A stretch of DNA of 52,466 nt from an uncultured Lachnospiraceae bacterium (GCA_910585635.1 CAJUFE010000021.1:1-52466), one strand, 5' to 3'; positions 40,736-49,328 are shown, counted from the first letter of the stretch. Translations and numbers: made by a program. The notes: generated by a model not told the origin, from the letters alone.

Positions 40736-43214
40736 CGTCCTTTAATTCGGTCCCCTCATAAAAGAAGGCCAAGATCTCCCGATACGTCTTCCCTTCCCGC
40801 GCCATCCCCTGGGCGCCGTTCTGGCTCATGCCGGCCCCGTGGCCGTAGCCGCCGCCCCAGATCGTAAAGAGCTTGCTGCCATCCTTGGCCGTCCCGGTCT
40901 CCTGGATCGAGATGAAGGCGCTGGGCAGCAGGCTCATCCCCCGGACCTCTTTCCCGTCCTTTCTGTTGATCTCCAGATCCACGCTCCCTAAGGCCCTCCG
41001 GATCTCCATCTGGCCCTGGTAGGTCCTCTGTCCACCGTTCACATCGGTGGCCACTAACCGCTTTGCCACGCCTCCCGACCCCCTCTCCAGGATCTCCAGC
41101 CGGTCGATCTGCCCCAGCCCCAGCTGTCTCCCCAGGGTGGTCCCTTTATATAAGGCGTTCCACCGGTACATAGGAAAGGAAGCGTCAAAGGCCGGGATAG
41201 CCGGATCCTGGATAAAGACGGCAAAGGCCTCATTAGAGGTAAGATCTAAGCATCGCCTCCCCTCCTGCAGCTCTACCGCCTGCAGGTAGGGGGTGGATGC
41301 TCCGTCCCCGCCCCAGACACTGCCGTCGGTCCCATGGCCGCAGGATGTAGAATAGTAATAGACCTCTGCCGGCTCATCCTGGTACGATAAGATCTTGCCG
41401 CAGGTCTCATCCACCGCCTGGTCCGTGGCCTCCGCCCGGTCCACGTTATTGTAGACCTGGAAATTCGTGCTGTCATCCACGTGAGCACCGTACTGGCTGT
41501 AGCTGTTGTCCATGATCTGCCGGTAAGCATAGGTCCTGGCACAGACCGCCTGGGCTTTCAATGCCTCCATCTCATAGCTGGCCGGCATCTCGCTGGGTAC
41601 CACCCGCTTTAAGTAATCCTCCAGGAACAGGTCGTTGACCATCACCAGGCCTTCCTCCTGCTGGCGGATCTCCAGCACGCCGTCGTAGACCGGTGTCCCC
41701 TGGCTCCTGTGCAAAGTATCCACCTGGATCCCCCCGTTTTCCACGTCCGGAGCGATCTCTGCCCAGCCATCCTTTAAGCAGGCATCTCCCGGCTTGATCG
41801 TAAAGGGCGAGCCTGCTGTCAGCCGGACCTGCTGGAGCTTCTTCCCCTTATCCCCAAAGCGCAAGACCCCGTCACAGGCTAATGTGACCGTGATCTGCTG
41901 GTGAAAAGGCGTGTCAAAGCCGTCGTCCAAGAGCAGCACGCAGATCCGCTCCGCACTGAAGGGCTCCACGATCAGGGCCGCGCACAGCTTCCCATCTGCC
42001 GCCACAAATTCCTGCAGGTCATAGCCCACCAGGATATCGGACCGCTCCCGTTCCTCATACTCCCCAAAAACCTTATAGACCCGAAAGCCAGGAGCCGTCT
42101 CCAGCCTGCCGTAGCCCTCGATCTCGATATGGTCCTCGCCTACGGACAGCACCTTTCCCTTGATCCGTTCCTTTTTGACCGTCACCTTGGCAAGCTTTCC
42201 GCTCTCTAAGTGGAGATCCACGATCGTATGGAGGAGCTCCTGGGGATCGATCCCCTTTTCCGTGACCGCGAACTGCCGTTCGATCGTCCCCGCATGGACC
42301 TGGATGAGGTCTTCGTCCACATGGTCCACCCACACGTTTTCATAGGTCACATCCTCCGAAAGGACCCGTCCTACACCTGCCACCTCACCGTCCCTGACAA
42401 ACAGGCGGATCTTCTTATCTATGTAGCCGTCCATGGCCAGCCCCTCGGCCCGTAAGTCCCCTTTGCTGGTATAGCAGTCCCAATCCCCAGGCCCCTCCAC
42501 ATTGGTGGGGGTCCCGTAAAGGATCAGGTCCATCTGCCGGATGCCCTCGCCGTCACCGGCCCCCGAGCCCGCTGTCTGCCCGCCATCTGCCTGCCCGGCT
42601 CCTTCCTGCTCGCCATCTGCCTGCCCGCCGTCTGCCTGCCCGCCATCTGCCTGCCCATCTCCTGCCTGCCCGCCTCCTGCCTGCTCGCCGTCTGCCTGCC
42701 CGCCTCCTGCCTGCCCGGCTCCTGCCTGCCCGCCGTCTGCCTGCCCGCTCTTCTCTCCGCCGGCCGCCTCTCGGACCGCCTTCTCATAGATCTCCCACCA
42801 CCGGTCCGCCGGAAAGACATCCTTCCGGTTGCTGTTATTAAGGTTCACCAAGTCCCCATAGCCCTTTCCCAAAAAGCAGGCCAAGGTGTAGGCTTCCTGG
42901 TAGGTGATCTCCTGGTGGGCAGACTTAGCGGAGGCTTCCGTCTCCTCCTCCTTTAAGCCGCCGTGGTCATAGAGATGGTCCATGTACGGCACATACCAGT
43001 TCCCTCTCTCTTTTTCCGGGAAATGAGAACGCCCGGTCTCCTCCTCATACTGGATGCAGGTTTCCCTGGAGACGGCAAATAGCGCCGCGGCCTTAGCGGC
43101 CTGGGCCCTGGTGATCCCCGGCTTATCCGGCTCCATCCGCACGATCAGGATGATCAGTAGGATGAGCAGTGCCAAGATCCCCAGGACCCAGCTCATGAAC
43201 ACTCTTTTTTTCAT
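40713..43214 (-). CDS. SpoIID/LytB-domain cell-wall protein, membrane-anchored
   Basis: 833 residues, much longer than SpoIID. N-terminal anchor (MSWVLGILALLILLIILIV), a helical region, a long Gly/Gln/Ala/Asp repeat tract (GQADGGQAGAG type) near residues 155-220, a beta-rich middle, then the SpoIID domain (LFLEDYLKRVVPSEMPASYE, LKAQAVCARTYAYRQI, TSCGHGTDGSVWGG, GGGYGHGAGMSQNGAQGMA). SpoIID is a lytic transglycosylase acting on peptidoglycan; the catalytic Glu lies in VVPSEMP. Role probably in wall remodelling, not necessarily sporulation. ATG at 43214. Confidence 0.88.
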   Translation of the reverse strand: MKKRVFMSWVLGILALLILLIILIVRMEPDKPGITRAQAAKAAALFAVSRETCIQYEEETGRSHFPEKERGNWYVPYMDHLYDHGGLKEEETEASAKSAHQEITYQEAYTLACFLGKGYGDLVNLNNSNRKDVFPADRWWEIYEKAVREAAGGEKSGQADGGQAGAGQAGGGQADGEQAGGGQAGDGQADGGQADGGQADGEQEGAGQADGGQTAGSGAGDGEGIRQMDLILYGTPTNVEGPGDWDCYTSKGDLRAEGLAMDGYIDKKIRLFVRDGEVAGVGRVLSEDVTYENVWVDHVDEDLIQVHAGTIERQFAVTEKGIDPQELLHTIVDLHLESGKLAKVTVKKERIKGKVLSVGEDHIEIEGYGRLETAPGFRVYKVFGEYEERERSDILVGYDLQEFVAADGKLCAALIVEPFSAERICVLLLDDGFDTPFHQQITVTLACDGVLRFGDKGKKLQQVRLTAGSPFTIKPGDACLKDGWAEIAPDVENGGIQVDTLHRSQGTPVYDGVLEIRQQEEGLVMVNDLFLEDYLKRVVPSEMPASYEMEALKAQAVCARTYAYRQIMDNSYSQYGAHVDDSTNFQVYNNVDRAEATDQAVDETCGKILSYQDEPAEVYYYSTSCGHGTDGSVWGGDGASTPYLQAVELQEGRRCLDLTSNEAFAVFIQDPAIPAFDASFPMYRWNALYKGTTLGRQLGLGQIDRLEILERGSGGVAKRLVATDVNGGQRTYQGQMEIRRALGSVDLEINRKDGKEVRGMSLLPSAFISIQETGTAKDGSKLFTIWGGGYGHGAGMSQNGAQGMAREGKTYREILAFFYEGTELKDGAVAEGP
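42570..42752. repeat. 15-bp in-frame repeat in the SpoIID-like gene, about 12 copies
   Basis: Plus-strand unit near TGCCTGCCCGCCGTC, coding GGQAD/GGQAG pentapeptides on the minus strand. It forms a flexible linker between the anchor-side region and the rest. Confidence 0.88.
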
Positions 43215-43254
43215 ATGCAGCCCTCTCTTTCCTTATCAGGACACACAAGCTCAA

Positions 43255-43350
43255 GGCTGTCGCAAAAATGCGCCGATCCAGCCATATAGGATGCCGGCTG
43301 CCATGATCGCGGCACTCTATATCCTGTGGATCGGCCATCTTGCGACAGCC
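43255..43350. terminator. Long inverted repeat between AI-2E and SpoIID-like genes
   Basis: Outer arms GGCTGTCGCAA.. (43255-43280) and ..TTGCGACAGCC (43327-43350) with further imperfect pairing inside (ATATAGG / CTATAT). About 96 bases in total. It may end the AI-2E transcript. TTGCGACAGCC also occurs at 15784-15794. Confidence 0.55.
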
Positions 43351-43353
43351 TCT

Positions 43354-44742
43354 TTATCGCGGTCCTTTTGGACTTTCCGTTCCCGGTCCATCCTCCGGCT
43401 CCACGCTCTTCTTCCCCGCAGCCTTTCTCACTGCCCTTTCTGTTGCCTTTCTCACTGCCTTTTCCTCTGCCTTTCTGCCCTTCGCCGCCTGCGGCGTCTC
43501 TTCTCTTAAGCGGACTTCCAGGGTCTCTTCATCCACATAGCAGGTCCCTTCATAGCTGGAGGTCTCCTCCGGCAGCTTCTTTTTCCGCAGCGCGCTCTTC
43601 ACCCCGTCTGCGATGAGCCGGTAGAGCACGGCAAAGGTGGGGACCCCGATGATCATCCCCACAAAGCCGAAGAGCCCGCCGAAGAGCAGGATGGAGAACA
43701 GCACCCAGAAGCTGGACACCCCGGTGGACTCCCCTAAGATCTTGGGCCCCAGGATATTTCCGTCAAACTGCTGCAAGAGCAGGATAAAGATCAGAAAATA
43801 GACACACTGGAGGGGGTCCACCAGCAGGATCAGCAACGCCGAGGGCGCCGCTCCGATGAAGGGCCCGAAAAAGGGGATGATATTGGTCACGCCGATGATC
43901 ACACTGATCAGCAGCACATAAGGCAGCTTCATCAGCTTCATACAGAAGAAACAGATGATCCCGATGATCAGCGAATCCAAAAGCTTTCCCAGGATGAACC
44001 CGCCGAAGACCTTATGGGCAAAACGCACCTCTCCGATGATCCCGTTAGCCCACTCCACTGGAAACAGGCCATACACGCATTTTTTCGCGATGGTGGCCAG
44101 CTCGTCCTTCATATTTAACAGATAGATCATGACGATCACGCCGATCAGGATGTTCTTCAGCCAGACCACCAGATTGAACATGCTGTTAGACAGGCCGCTG
44201 ATCAGCTTATCTAAGTTGGGGGCCACCACGTTCTTCCCCAGGCTCTTGGCCCATTCGATCAGCTCATCCATATAGAAGACCACCTGATCCATGATATCCG
44301 GGTTATCATCCAGCACCTTCCGGCCCCAGACGATCAGATCGTTCACATTCTCCGGAAGGGTATCGATCACATTCTGGACGCTTTCTAAAAGCTGTGGCAG
44401 GAGCATGGAGATCAGTCCGGCCACCACCACAAAGAGCACGATCAGGCTGACGATGGTCCCGATGGTCCGGCCCACCCCCAGCCTCTGCTCCCTCTTTCCA
44501 AGTCCCAGCGCCCCCAGCAGCTTATCCGTCAGGCCCACACACCAGTTGTACACCGGCGCTAAGAGATAGGCCAGCACCGCCCCGTACACCACCGGCATCA
44601 GGATGGTGAAGAACATGGCGCCGAAGGCCTTCACCTTATCGAACTGCAGGAGGATATAGCCGAAGGAGATGCTGGCGGCGATCACACAAAAGGCGGTCAG
44701 CCCCCAGCGCAGATGGTCTTTTAACTTGTGTTCATCATTCAT
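43354..44742 (-). CDS. AI-2E family transporter (TqsA/YdiK type)
   Basis: About 462 residues; ATG at 44742 seven bases after AAGGA; the longer frame begins at TTG 44763. Eight membrane segments in the typical layout, including YGAVLAYLLAPVYNWCVGL, the long periplasmic helix region (LLESVQNVIDTLPENVNDL), LPYVLLISVIIGVTNIIPFF and GPFIGAAPSALLILL. Members export small molecules or ions; AI-2 itself is proven for few. The C-terminal 60 residues are charged with KAVRKATERAVRKAA repeats. Confidence 0.9.
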   Translation of the reverse strand: MNDEHKLKDHLRWGLTAFCVIAASISFGYILLQFDKVKAFGAMFFTILMPVVYGAVLAYLLAPVYNWCVGLTDKLLGALGLGKREQRLGVGRTIGTIVSLIVLFVVVAGLISMLLPQLLESVQNVIDTLPENVNDLIVWGRKVLDDNPDIMDQVVFYMDELIEWAKSLGKNVVAPNLDKLISGLSNSMFNLVVWLKNILIGVIVMIYLLNMKDELATIAKKCVYGLFPVEWANGIIGEVRFAHKVFGGFILGKLLDSLIIGIICFFCMKLMKLPYVLLISVIIGVTNIIPFFGPFIGAAPSALLILLVDPLQCVYFLIFILLLQQFDGNILGPKILGESTGVSSFWVLFSILLFGGLFGFVGMIIGVPTFAVLYRLIADGVKSALRKKKLPEETSSYEGTCYVDEETLEVRLREETPQAAKGRKAEEKAVRKATERAVRKAAGKKSVEPEDGPGTESPKGPR

Positions 44743-44780
44743 AAGCTTTTCCTTTTTTGACAAAATTTACTATCCCATAT

Positions 44781-44809
44781 GTAAAGATAAAGCAGCGATC
44801 TCTCGCTGC
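44781..44809 (-). terminator. Terminator of the ncRNA
   Basis: Minus-strand GCAGCGA (44803-44809), GAGA loop, TCGCTGC (44792-44798), then TTTATCTTT. Confidence 0.85.
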
Positions 44810-45029
44810 CTTTTATCCTTGGTAAACCCGGAGATGCCGGTTCTTACTAATTGACGCCTAGCCTTGCTAGGTGGGTGACCTCACTTAGGCATCTGCCTTC
44901 CACTCAAGATCGGAGGCCTGACATCCGCCTAAAAATATTGGAATCCCGTATGTCAAACTGTAGGTTCAAATAAGGTAAGAGTATCGAACATTCCAGGAAT
45001 TACGCTCTGTATGGAACTTTATCACCACG
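44783..45029 (-). ncRNA. Structured non-coding RNA with own promoter and terminator
   Basis: No reading frame worth noting, but strong structure on the minus strand: TTAGGC/GCCTAA enclosing GGCCTCC/GGAAGGC, the hairpin CCTAGC-AAG-GCTAGG, and GTAAGAACCGG/CCGGGTTTAC, plus the long-range pair TGGAAT/ATTCCA near the 5' side. Length about 247 bases. It folds as several hairpins rather than as one long rod with a bubble, so 6S RNA fits poorly; the size and multi-stem form resemble large Firmicute RNAs such as the raiA motif, but I cannot assign a family. The AI-2E gene starts about 40 bases beyond its terminator. Confidence 0.7.
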
Positions 45030-45035
45030 AATGAT

Positions 45036-45064
45036 ATTATACAACAGAGGATAGGCTTTTTCAA
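45036..45064 (-). promoter_or_regulatory. Promoter of the ncRNA
   Basis: Minus-strand TTGAAA (45059-45064), 17 bases, TATAAT (45036-45041), a near-consensus promoter as expected for an abundant RNA. Confidence 0.85.
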
Positions 45065-45123
45065 GGACTTTTTTCTGTCAACATCCTCCATTTTTGCATC
45101 AATTTCTGCAAGTGATCCTTACA

Positions 45124-45843
45124 TCATGTGGCGGCCTGCTTATAGAGCTTCACCAGGCGGCTGGTCCCTAAGCGGGAGGCCCCCAGGTCCAGGAAATGCT
45201 GGCCGTCCGCGAATGAGCTGATCCCGCCCGCGGCCTTGATCCGAACGCCAGGTCCCACATGGGCCGCGAACAGGGCTACATCCTCAAAGGTGGCCCCGGC
45301 TTTAGAGAAACCGGTGGAGGTCTTGATGAAGTCGGCCCCGGCCTGGGTCACGATCTGGCACATGCGGATCTTCTCCTCCTCGGTCAGGAGGCAGGTCTCC
45401 ACGATCACCTTCAAGATCTTCTCCCCGCAGGCCTCTTTTAACCGGCGGATCTCCTCCTCCACCTGATCGAAATGGCCTTCCTTCACGGCCCCTATGTCGA
45501 TCACCATATCGATCTCGTCCGCGCCGTTCTCGATCGCGTCCTTCGTCTCAAACAATTTGACCGCCGTGGTCTGATACCCGTTGGGGAACCCGATCACCGT
45601 ACATACCGGGATCCGGCCGCCCACATAAGCCTTGACCCTGGACACGAAGGACGGCGGGATACATACCGAGGCCGTCTGGCATTCCATGGCATCGTCGCAG
45701 ATCGTTTTGATCTCCTCCCATGTAGCCGTCTGGGCCAGGAGGGTATGGTCCACCGCCTTAAGGACCTGCCGCTCATCGATGCGCTCCGCCGCTCCCTTCT
45801 CTCCTGTCACATTCTTCTCTTCCGTGTTTTCTATCGCTCCCAT
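45124..45843 (-). CDS. deoC: Deoxyribose-phosphate aldolase
   Basis: 239 residues from ATG 45843, which has GGAG eight bases upstream. Class I aldolase: VLKAVDHTLLAQTATWEEI, VCTVIGFPNGYQTTAVK, GADEIDMVIDIGAVKEG, Schiff-base Lys in FIKTSTGFSKAGAT and the second Lys in VRIKAAGGISS. Splits deoxyribose 5-phosphate to glyceraldehyde 3-phosphate and acetaldehyde. The frame stays open upstream to a GTG at 46044 inside deoB, through repeated sequence; a repeat-rich N-terminal extension of 67 residues is thus possible but lacks a ribosome site. Confidence 0.92.
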   Translation of the reverse strand: MGAIENTEEKNVTGEKGAAERIDERQVLKAVDHTLLAQTATWEEIKTICDDAMECQTASVCIPPSFVSRVKAYVGGRIPVCTVIGFPNGYQTTAVKLFETKDAIENGADEIDMVIDIGAVKEGHFDQVEEEIRRLKEACGEKILKVIVETCLLTEEEKIRMCQIVTQAGADFIKTSTGFSKAGATFEDVALFAAHVGPGVRIKAAGGISSFADGQHFLDLGASRLGTSRLVKLYKQAAT

Positions 45844-45937
45844 CTTAACTGCTCCATCCTTTCCTGTTATATCCTTTCCTGTTATGCCCTTTCCTGCGAT
45901 GTCCTTCCTTCTATCGCTCTGATCCTCTTCGGATGTG

Positions 45938-45985
45938 TCTTCCTGCACCTTCCTGTGTCTTCCTGCATCTTCCTGTGTCTTCCTT
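45938..45985. repeat. 10-bp tandem repeat in the deoB-deoC gap, about 5 copies
   Basis: Unit CTTCCTGTGT / CTTCCTGCAT alternating. Just upstream (45846-45900) lies a looser 15-bp repeat (minus strand ACAGGAAAGGATATA). Confidence 0.75.
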
Positions 45986-46015
45986 TTTCTGTCCGCTAAG
46001 TCTGCAGCCCTGCGT

Positions 46016-47350
46016 TTACCTTTGTAAGATCTGCTCCAGCACACTCTCCCCGCCGATCCTCCCCTTAGCCTCCACGCCCAGATAGTCCAGGATCGTGGCT
46101 GCGATATCGCTAAAGGTGGGCCTGGTCCCCAAGTCTACGCCCTTTTTCACCTTAGGACCCGCGATCACCCAGGGGGTGTATTCCCTGGAATGGTCGGTGG
46201 ACGGCGTGCTGGGATCACAGCCGTGGTCCGCCGTGATCATCAACAGGTCCTCCTCCCGGAGCATAGCTAAGAGCCTGGGCAGGGCCTGGTCAAAAGCTGT
46301 CAGGGCTTTGGCGTAGCCGTCCACATCGTTGCGGTGCCCATAGAGCATATCGTAGTCCACCAGGTTGGTAAAGCACAGGCCTTCAAAATCCCGTGCGCCG
46401 TACTCCAGGGTCCGCAAGATCCCCTCCGCGTTCCCGGCTGTCCGCACCGCCTCGCAGATCCCCTGGCCCGCGAAGATATCACGGATCTTCCCCACCGCCA
46501 GCACCTTAAGCCCCGCCTCGCAGATCAGGTCCAGCATCGTCTTTTGGGGCGGCAGGAGGGAGTAGTCATGACGGCGGCTGGTCCTTTTAAAGGGAGGATC
46601 GCCCTCAAAGGGCCGTGCGATCACCCGCCCCACACCGTAAGGGCCCACGCACAGCCGCCTGGCGATCTCACAATACCGATACAGCTCTTCGATGGGGACC
46701 ACCGACTCGTGGGCCGCGATCTGGAACACGCTGTCCGCCGAGGTATAGACGATCAGCTTCCCGGTCCTTATATGCTCCTCGCCATAGTCCCGGATCACAT
46801 CGGTGCCGGAATAGGGCTTGTTGCAGAGCCAGCCCCGCCCGGTCTCCCTTTCAAAGGCATCCAGAAGCTCCCTTGGAAAGCCTTCCGGGAAGGTGGGCAG
46901 CGGCTCCGGCGAGATCACGCCCGCGATCTCCCAGTGGCCGATGGTGGTATCCTTTCCCATGGAGGCCTCCTGCATACGGGCCACCGCTCCTTTAGCGGGC
47001 GGAAGGCCTTCCTTGCCGCAGCCCCTGCCGCCGCTGCCCCCCACTCCCAGCCTTCCTATCCCGTCAGGCCCCCCGCCTGCCCGAGCCCTCTCCTCCCCGC
47101 AGGTTTGGGAAAGTCCTCCGCCTTCACGAGCCCTCCCCGCCCCGCAGGTTTGGGAAAGCCCTCCGTCTTCCCAGGCCCATCCCAGGCCGTCGATATGGAA
47201 AAGCCCGAGCGCTGCCATGTTGGGCATGGCAAAATAGGGGCTTGCGGCGGCTGCCCGCAGGGTATCGCTCCCCTCATCACCGAAAAGTGCCGCGTCAGGC
47301 ATCTCTCCGATGCCCACGCTGTCCAGAACGATCAAAAATACACGTTTCAT
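46016..47350 (-). CDS. deoB: Phosphopentomutase with a repeat insertion
   Basis: 444 residues from ATG 47350 (GGGAGGGG upstream), about 50 longer than usual. Alkaline-phosphatase-like fold: VFLIVLDSVGIGEMPDA with metal Asp, phospho-Thr site GKDTTIGHWE, SADSVFQIAAHE, and metal-binding ITADHGCDPSTPSTDHSREY. Converts (deoxy)ribose 1- to 5-phosphate in nucleoside salvage; deoC then splits the product. Residues around 57-110, in the region before GKDTT, hold a Gly/Arg-rich insertion with two 15-residue copies (GLSQTCGAGRAREGG). Followed by deoC in the same operon. Confidence 0.93.
   Translation of the reverse strand: MKRVFLIVLDSVGIGEMPDAALFGDEGSDTLRAAAASPYFAMPNMAALGLFHIDGLGWAWEDGGLSQTCGAGRAREGGGLSQTCGEERARAGGGPDGIGRLGVGGSGGRGCGKEGLPPAKGAVARMQEASMGKDTTIGHWEIAGVISPEPLPTFPEGFPRELLDAFERETGRGWLCNKPYSGTDVIRDYGEEHIRTGKLIVYTSADSVFQIAAHESVVPIEELYRYCEIARRLCVGPYGVGRVIARPFEGDPPFKRTSRRHDYSLLPPQKTMLDLICEAGLKVLAVGKIRDIFAGQGICEAVRTAGNAEGILRTLEYGARDFEGLCFTNLVDYDMLYGHRNDVDGYAKALTAFDQALPRLLAMLREEDLLMITADHGCDPSTPSTDHSREYTPWVIAGPKVKKGVDLGTRPTFSDIAATILDYLGVEAKGRIGGESVLEQILQR
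47084..47173. repeat. 45-bp in-frame duplication in deoB
   Basis: Two copies (47084-47128 and 47129-47173) sharing CCGCAGGTTTGGGAAAG; each codes 15 residues. Confidence 0.88.
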
Positions 47351-47575
47351 CTTTAACCCCTCCCGCAGATATGGTATCATCTTTTATAACCGTCCAGCGT
47401 ATCCGATCTGTCATCATCTTTTTTATAGGATAGCACATTTTTGATCCGTTAAAAAGGCTGGAAAAAAGTTTTTTATCCCATGAAGATCTTTTTCTTTCCT
47501 TTTCGTTATGATATATAGAAACGTGACCACTTTGGACCATTGGCGGATCACGAGACCATAGAGGAGGGCTGCCCT

Positions 47576-48091
47576 TTGGATCCCCAGCAGCAACTGGAAT
47601 CTTGGATGACACAATATCAAAACTTAATATATTCCATCTGCTTCCGCCTGACCGGCGACCAGTTTGACGCTGAGGACCTATCCCAGGACACCTTTCTTTC
47701 CGCTTACCGCAATCTGGCGCGGTTTGACGGCCAGAACGAAAAAGCATGGCTGTGCCGGATCGCCACGAATAAATGCATCGATCACCTAAAGCGGGCGGGA
47801 CGGCGTTCCATCCCCACGGAGGAGATCTTCTTCTCCGCGCTCCCGGACAGCCGTTCTTCTCCGGAACAGGAGATCCTGGAGGCCGAGCTGCGCCGGCAGC
47901 TTAAGACCTGCTGCAGCCAGCTCCCGGAGCCCTACCGGCAGGTGGCCTTAGACCACTATTACCACGAGATGGATATCAATGAGATCGCCGCCAAGACCGG
48001 AAAAAATAAAAAGACCCTGCAAACGCAGATCTACCGTGCCAAGGGTATGCTGCGTGAGCGGATGCGAAAGGAGGACCTGCGCTATGGATGA
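47576..48091 (+). CDS. ECF-type RNA polymerase sigma factor
   Basis: 171 residues from the TTG at 47576, seven bases after GAGGAGG; a TTG at 47540 has no such site. Region 2 (YSICFRLTGDQFDAEDLSQD, AWLCRIATNKCIDHLKRAGR) and region 4 (LPEPYRQVALDHYYHEMDIN, EIAAKTGKNKKTLQTQIYRA) are complete. It directs polymerase to a small regulon, probably including its own operon. The next gene overlaps by eight bases and encodes the likely anti-sigma factor. Confidence 0.92.
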   Translation: MDPQQQLESWMTQYQNLIYSICFRLTGDQFDAEDLSQDTFLSAYRNLARFDGQNEKAWLCRIATNKCIDHLKRAGRRSIPTEEIFFSALPDSRSSPEQEILEAELRRQLKTCCSQLPEPYRQVALDHYYHEMDINEIAAKTGKNKKTLQTQIYRAKGMLRERMRKEDLRYG

Positions 48092-48731
48092 GGAAAGGAC
48101 GAGGAGCATCACCATGGGATCATCTCATCTGGAGGAAAGGCAAAAGGGGGCAGTCTGCACAGAAAGCAGCGCCCGTCTGGAGGCACTCTGCCAGGACGAC
48201 GGCTGGCTGGAGGCCTTCATCCGGGATACGGAAGAGCACCAGCTCCTCCATGCCCCGGCCCGCCTGCGGGAGGACACGCTGGCAAAGGTCCAGCGGCTGC
48301 GGTTTTCGAAACGCATACAGCTCATCAGCTACAGCTTAAAGGTCTGCACCGCCGCTGCCGCCGCGCTCTTCATCCTGTTCACGACACCGGTGTTTTTGCA
48401 GCCCGCTGGCTATCCGGGCATCCTGGCCGAGGCTCCCAGGGCTGGCGCCTCCGGAGGGCCGAAGGGCCAAAAAGCAGCCCCGGCTGACGGGTCTACCCAC
48501 AGCCAGACAGAAGGCAGAGCCGGTCGAACGGCTGGCCCTCAGACAGACAGCGGGAACGGCCGCCCGACTGACCGCCCGATGAGCGGCGGGACTGATAACG
48601 CAGCCGGCCGTCCCATAGGTGATGGGATCAGTGATGGGATGGCATGGACCAGGCAGACACTGCAGGAAGGCTTCCAGCAGATCACCGGATCCATCGATGA
48701 TCTTTCAAATGCATTATTTCCAGGGAGGTAA
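48084..48731 (+). CDS. Putative membrane-bound anti-sigma factor
   Basis: 215 residues from ATG 48084, GGAGG upstream, overlapping the sigma stop as ATGGATGA. Cytoplasmic N-terminal part of about 85 residues, one membrane helix (VCTAAAAALFILFTTPVFL), then a Gly/Ser/Thr/Arg-rich outside segment of about 75 residues with loose repeats (NGRPTDRPMSGGTDNAAGRP). The arrangement is that of anti-sigma factors; no zinc motif is visible. A C-terminal helix (MAWTRQTLQEGFQQITGSID) closes the protein. Confidence 0.75.
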   Translation: MDEERTRSITMGSSHLEERQKGAVCTESSARLEALCQDDGWLEAFIRDTEEHQLLHAPARLREDTLAKVQRLRFSKRIQLISYSLKVCTAAAAALFILFTTPVFLQPAGYPGILAEAPRAGASGGPKGQKAAPADGSTHSQTEGRAGRTAGPQTDSGNGRPTDRPMSGGTDNAAGRPIGDGISDGMAWTRQTLQEGFQQITGSIDDLSNALFPGR

Positions 48732-48737
48732 TATGGT

Positions 48738-49271
48738 ATGACTAAGAAAAAAAGCAGATTCCTTACGTTCTTCTGCTCCCTCATCCCGGGAGCCGGGGAG
48801 ATGTATCTGGGTTTTCTAAAACAGGGGATCAGCATCATGTGCATGTTCGCCCTGCTGCTGGCCGTGGGCGAGATCATCTTCCCTCCCCTTTCCGTGTTCG
48901 GGACTGTGATCTGGTTCTACAGCTTCTTCCACACCCATAACCTGAACAGTCTCCCGGATGACGAGTTCTACGCGATCCAGGATGATTTCCTGATCCACTC
49001 CTATCAGCTGGCCCGCCTAAAGGCCGTCCTCTTAGGCCGCTACCGGAAGGTGACCGCTATCGTCCTGATCCTCCTGGGCTTCTCCATCCTATGGGACAAT
49101 GTCAATGACTTTTTCATGCATTTTGCTTCCGACGTGCTGCATATCTCCTGGCAGTTCTTAGGTGTGGTGGACTGGTTCTCCAGACGCCTGCCCAGGAACC
49201 TCACCGCTGTGGTCATCATATTGGCAGGGTTTTATCTGATCCGCAATAAGAAGCGGGAATTAGATCCCTGA
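48738..49271 (+). CDS. Membrane protein downstream of the sigma/anti-sigma pair
   Basis: 177 residues; ATG at 48738 after AGGGAGG. Four or five hydrophobic segments; the N-terminal LIPGAGEMYLGFLKQGISIM resembles the TM2-domain pattern of small membrane proteins. Third gene of the sigma operon, ending at a clear terminator. Role unknown; perhaps part of the envelope response. Confidence 0.72.
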   Translation: MTKKKSRFLTFFCSLIPGAGEMYLGFLKQGISIMCMFALLLAVGEIIFPPLSVFGTVIWFYSFFHTHNLNSLPDDEFYAIQDDFLIHSYQLARLKAVLLGRYRKVTAIVLILLGFSILWDNVNDFFMHFASDVLHISWQFLGVVDWFSRRLPRNLTAVVIILAGFYLIRNKKRELDP

Positions 49272-49284
49272 CCGCACTACCTAC

Positions 49285-49326
49285 AAAAAAGCTCCCCGGC
49301 AGGCAAGACCTGCGGGGAGCTTTTCT
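49285..49326. terminator. Bidirectional terminator between sigma operon and pckA
   Basis: AGCTCCCC..GCAGG / CCTGCGGGGAGCT stem with AAAAAA before and TTTT after, so it works on both strands. Confidence 0.9.
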
Positions 49327-49328
49327 GT

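Noticed and set aside
44783..45029. 6S RNA
   Set aside because: Size is close, but the visible pairing gives several local hairpins, not a long rod with a central bubble; left unassigned pending a covariance search.
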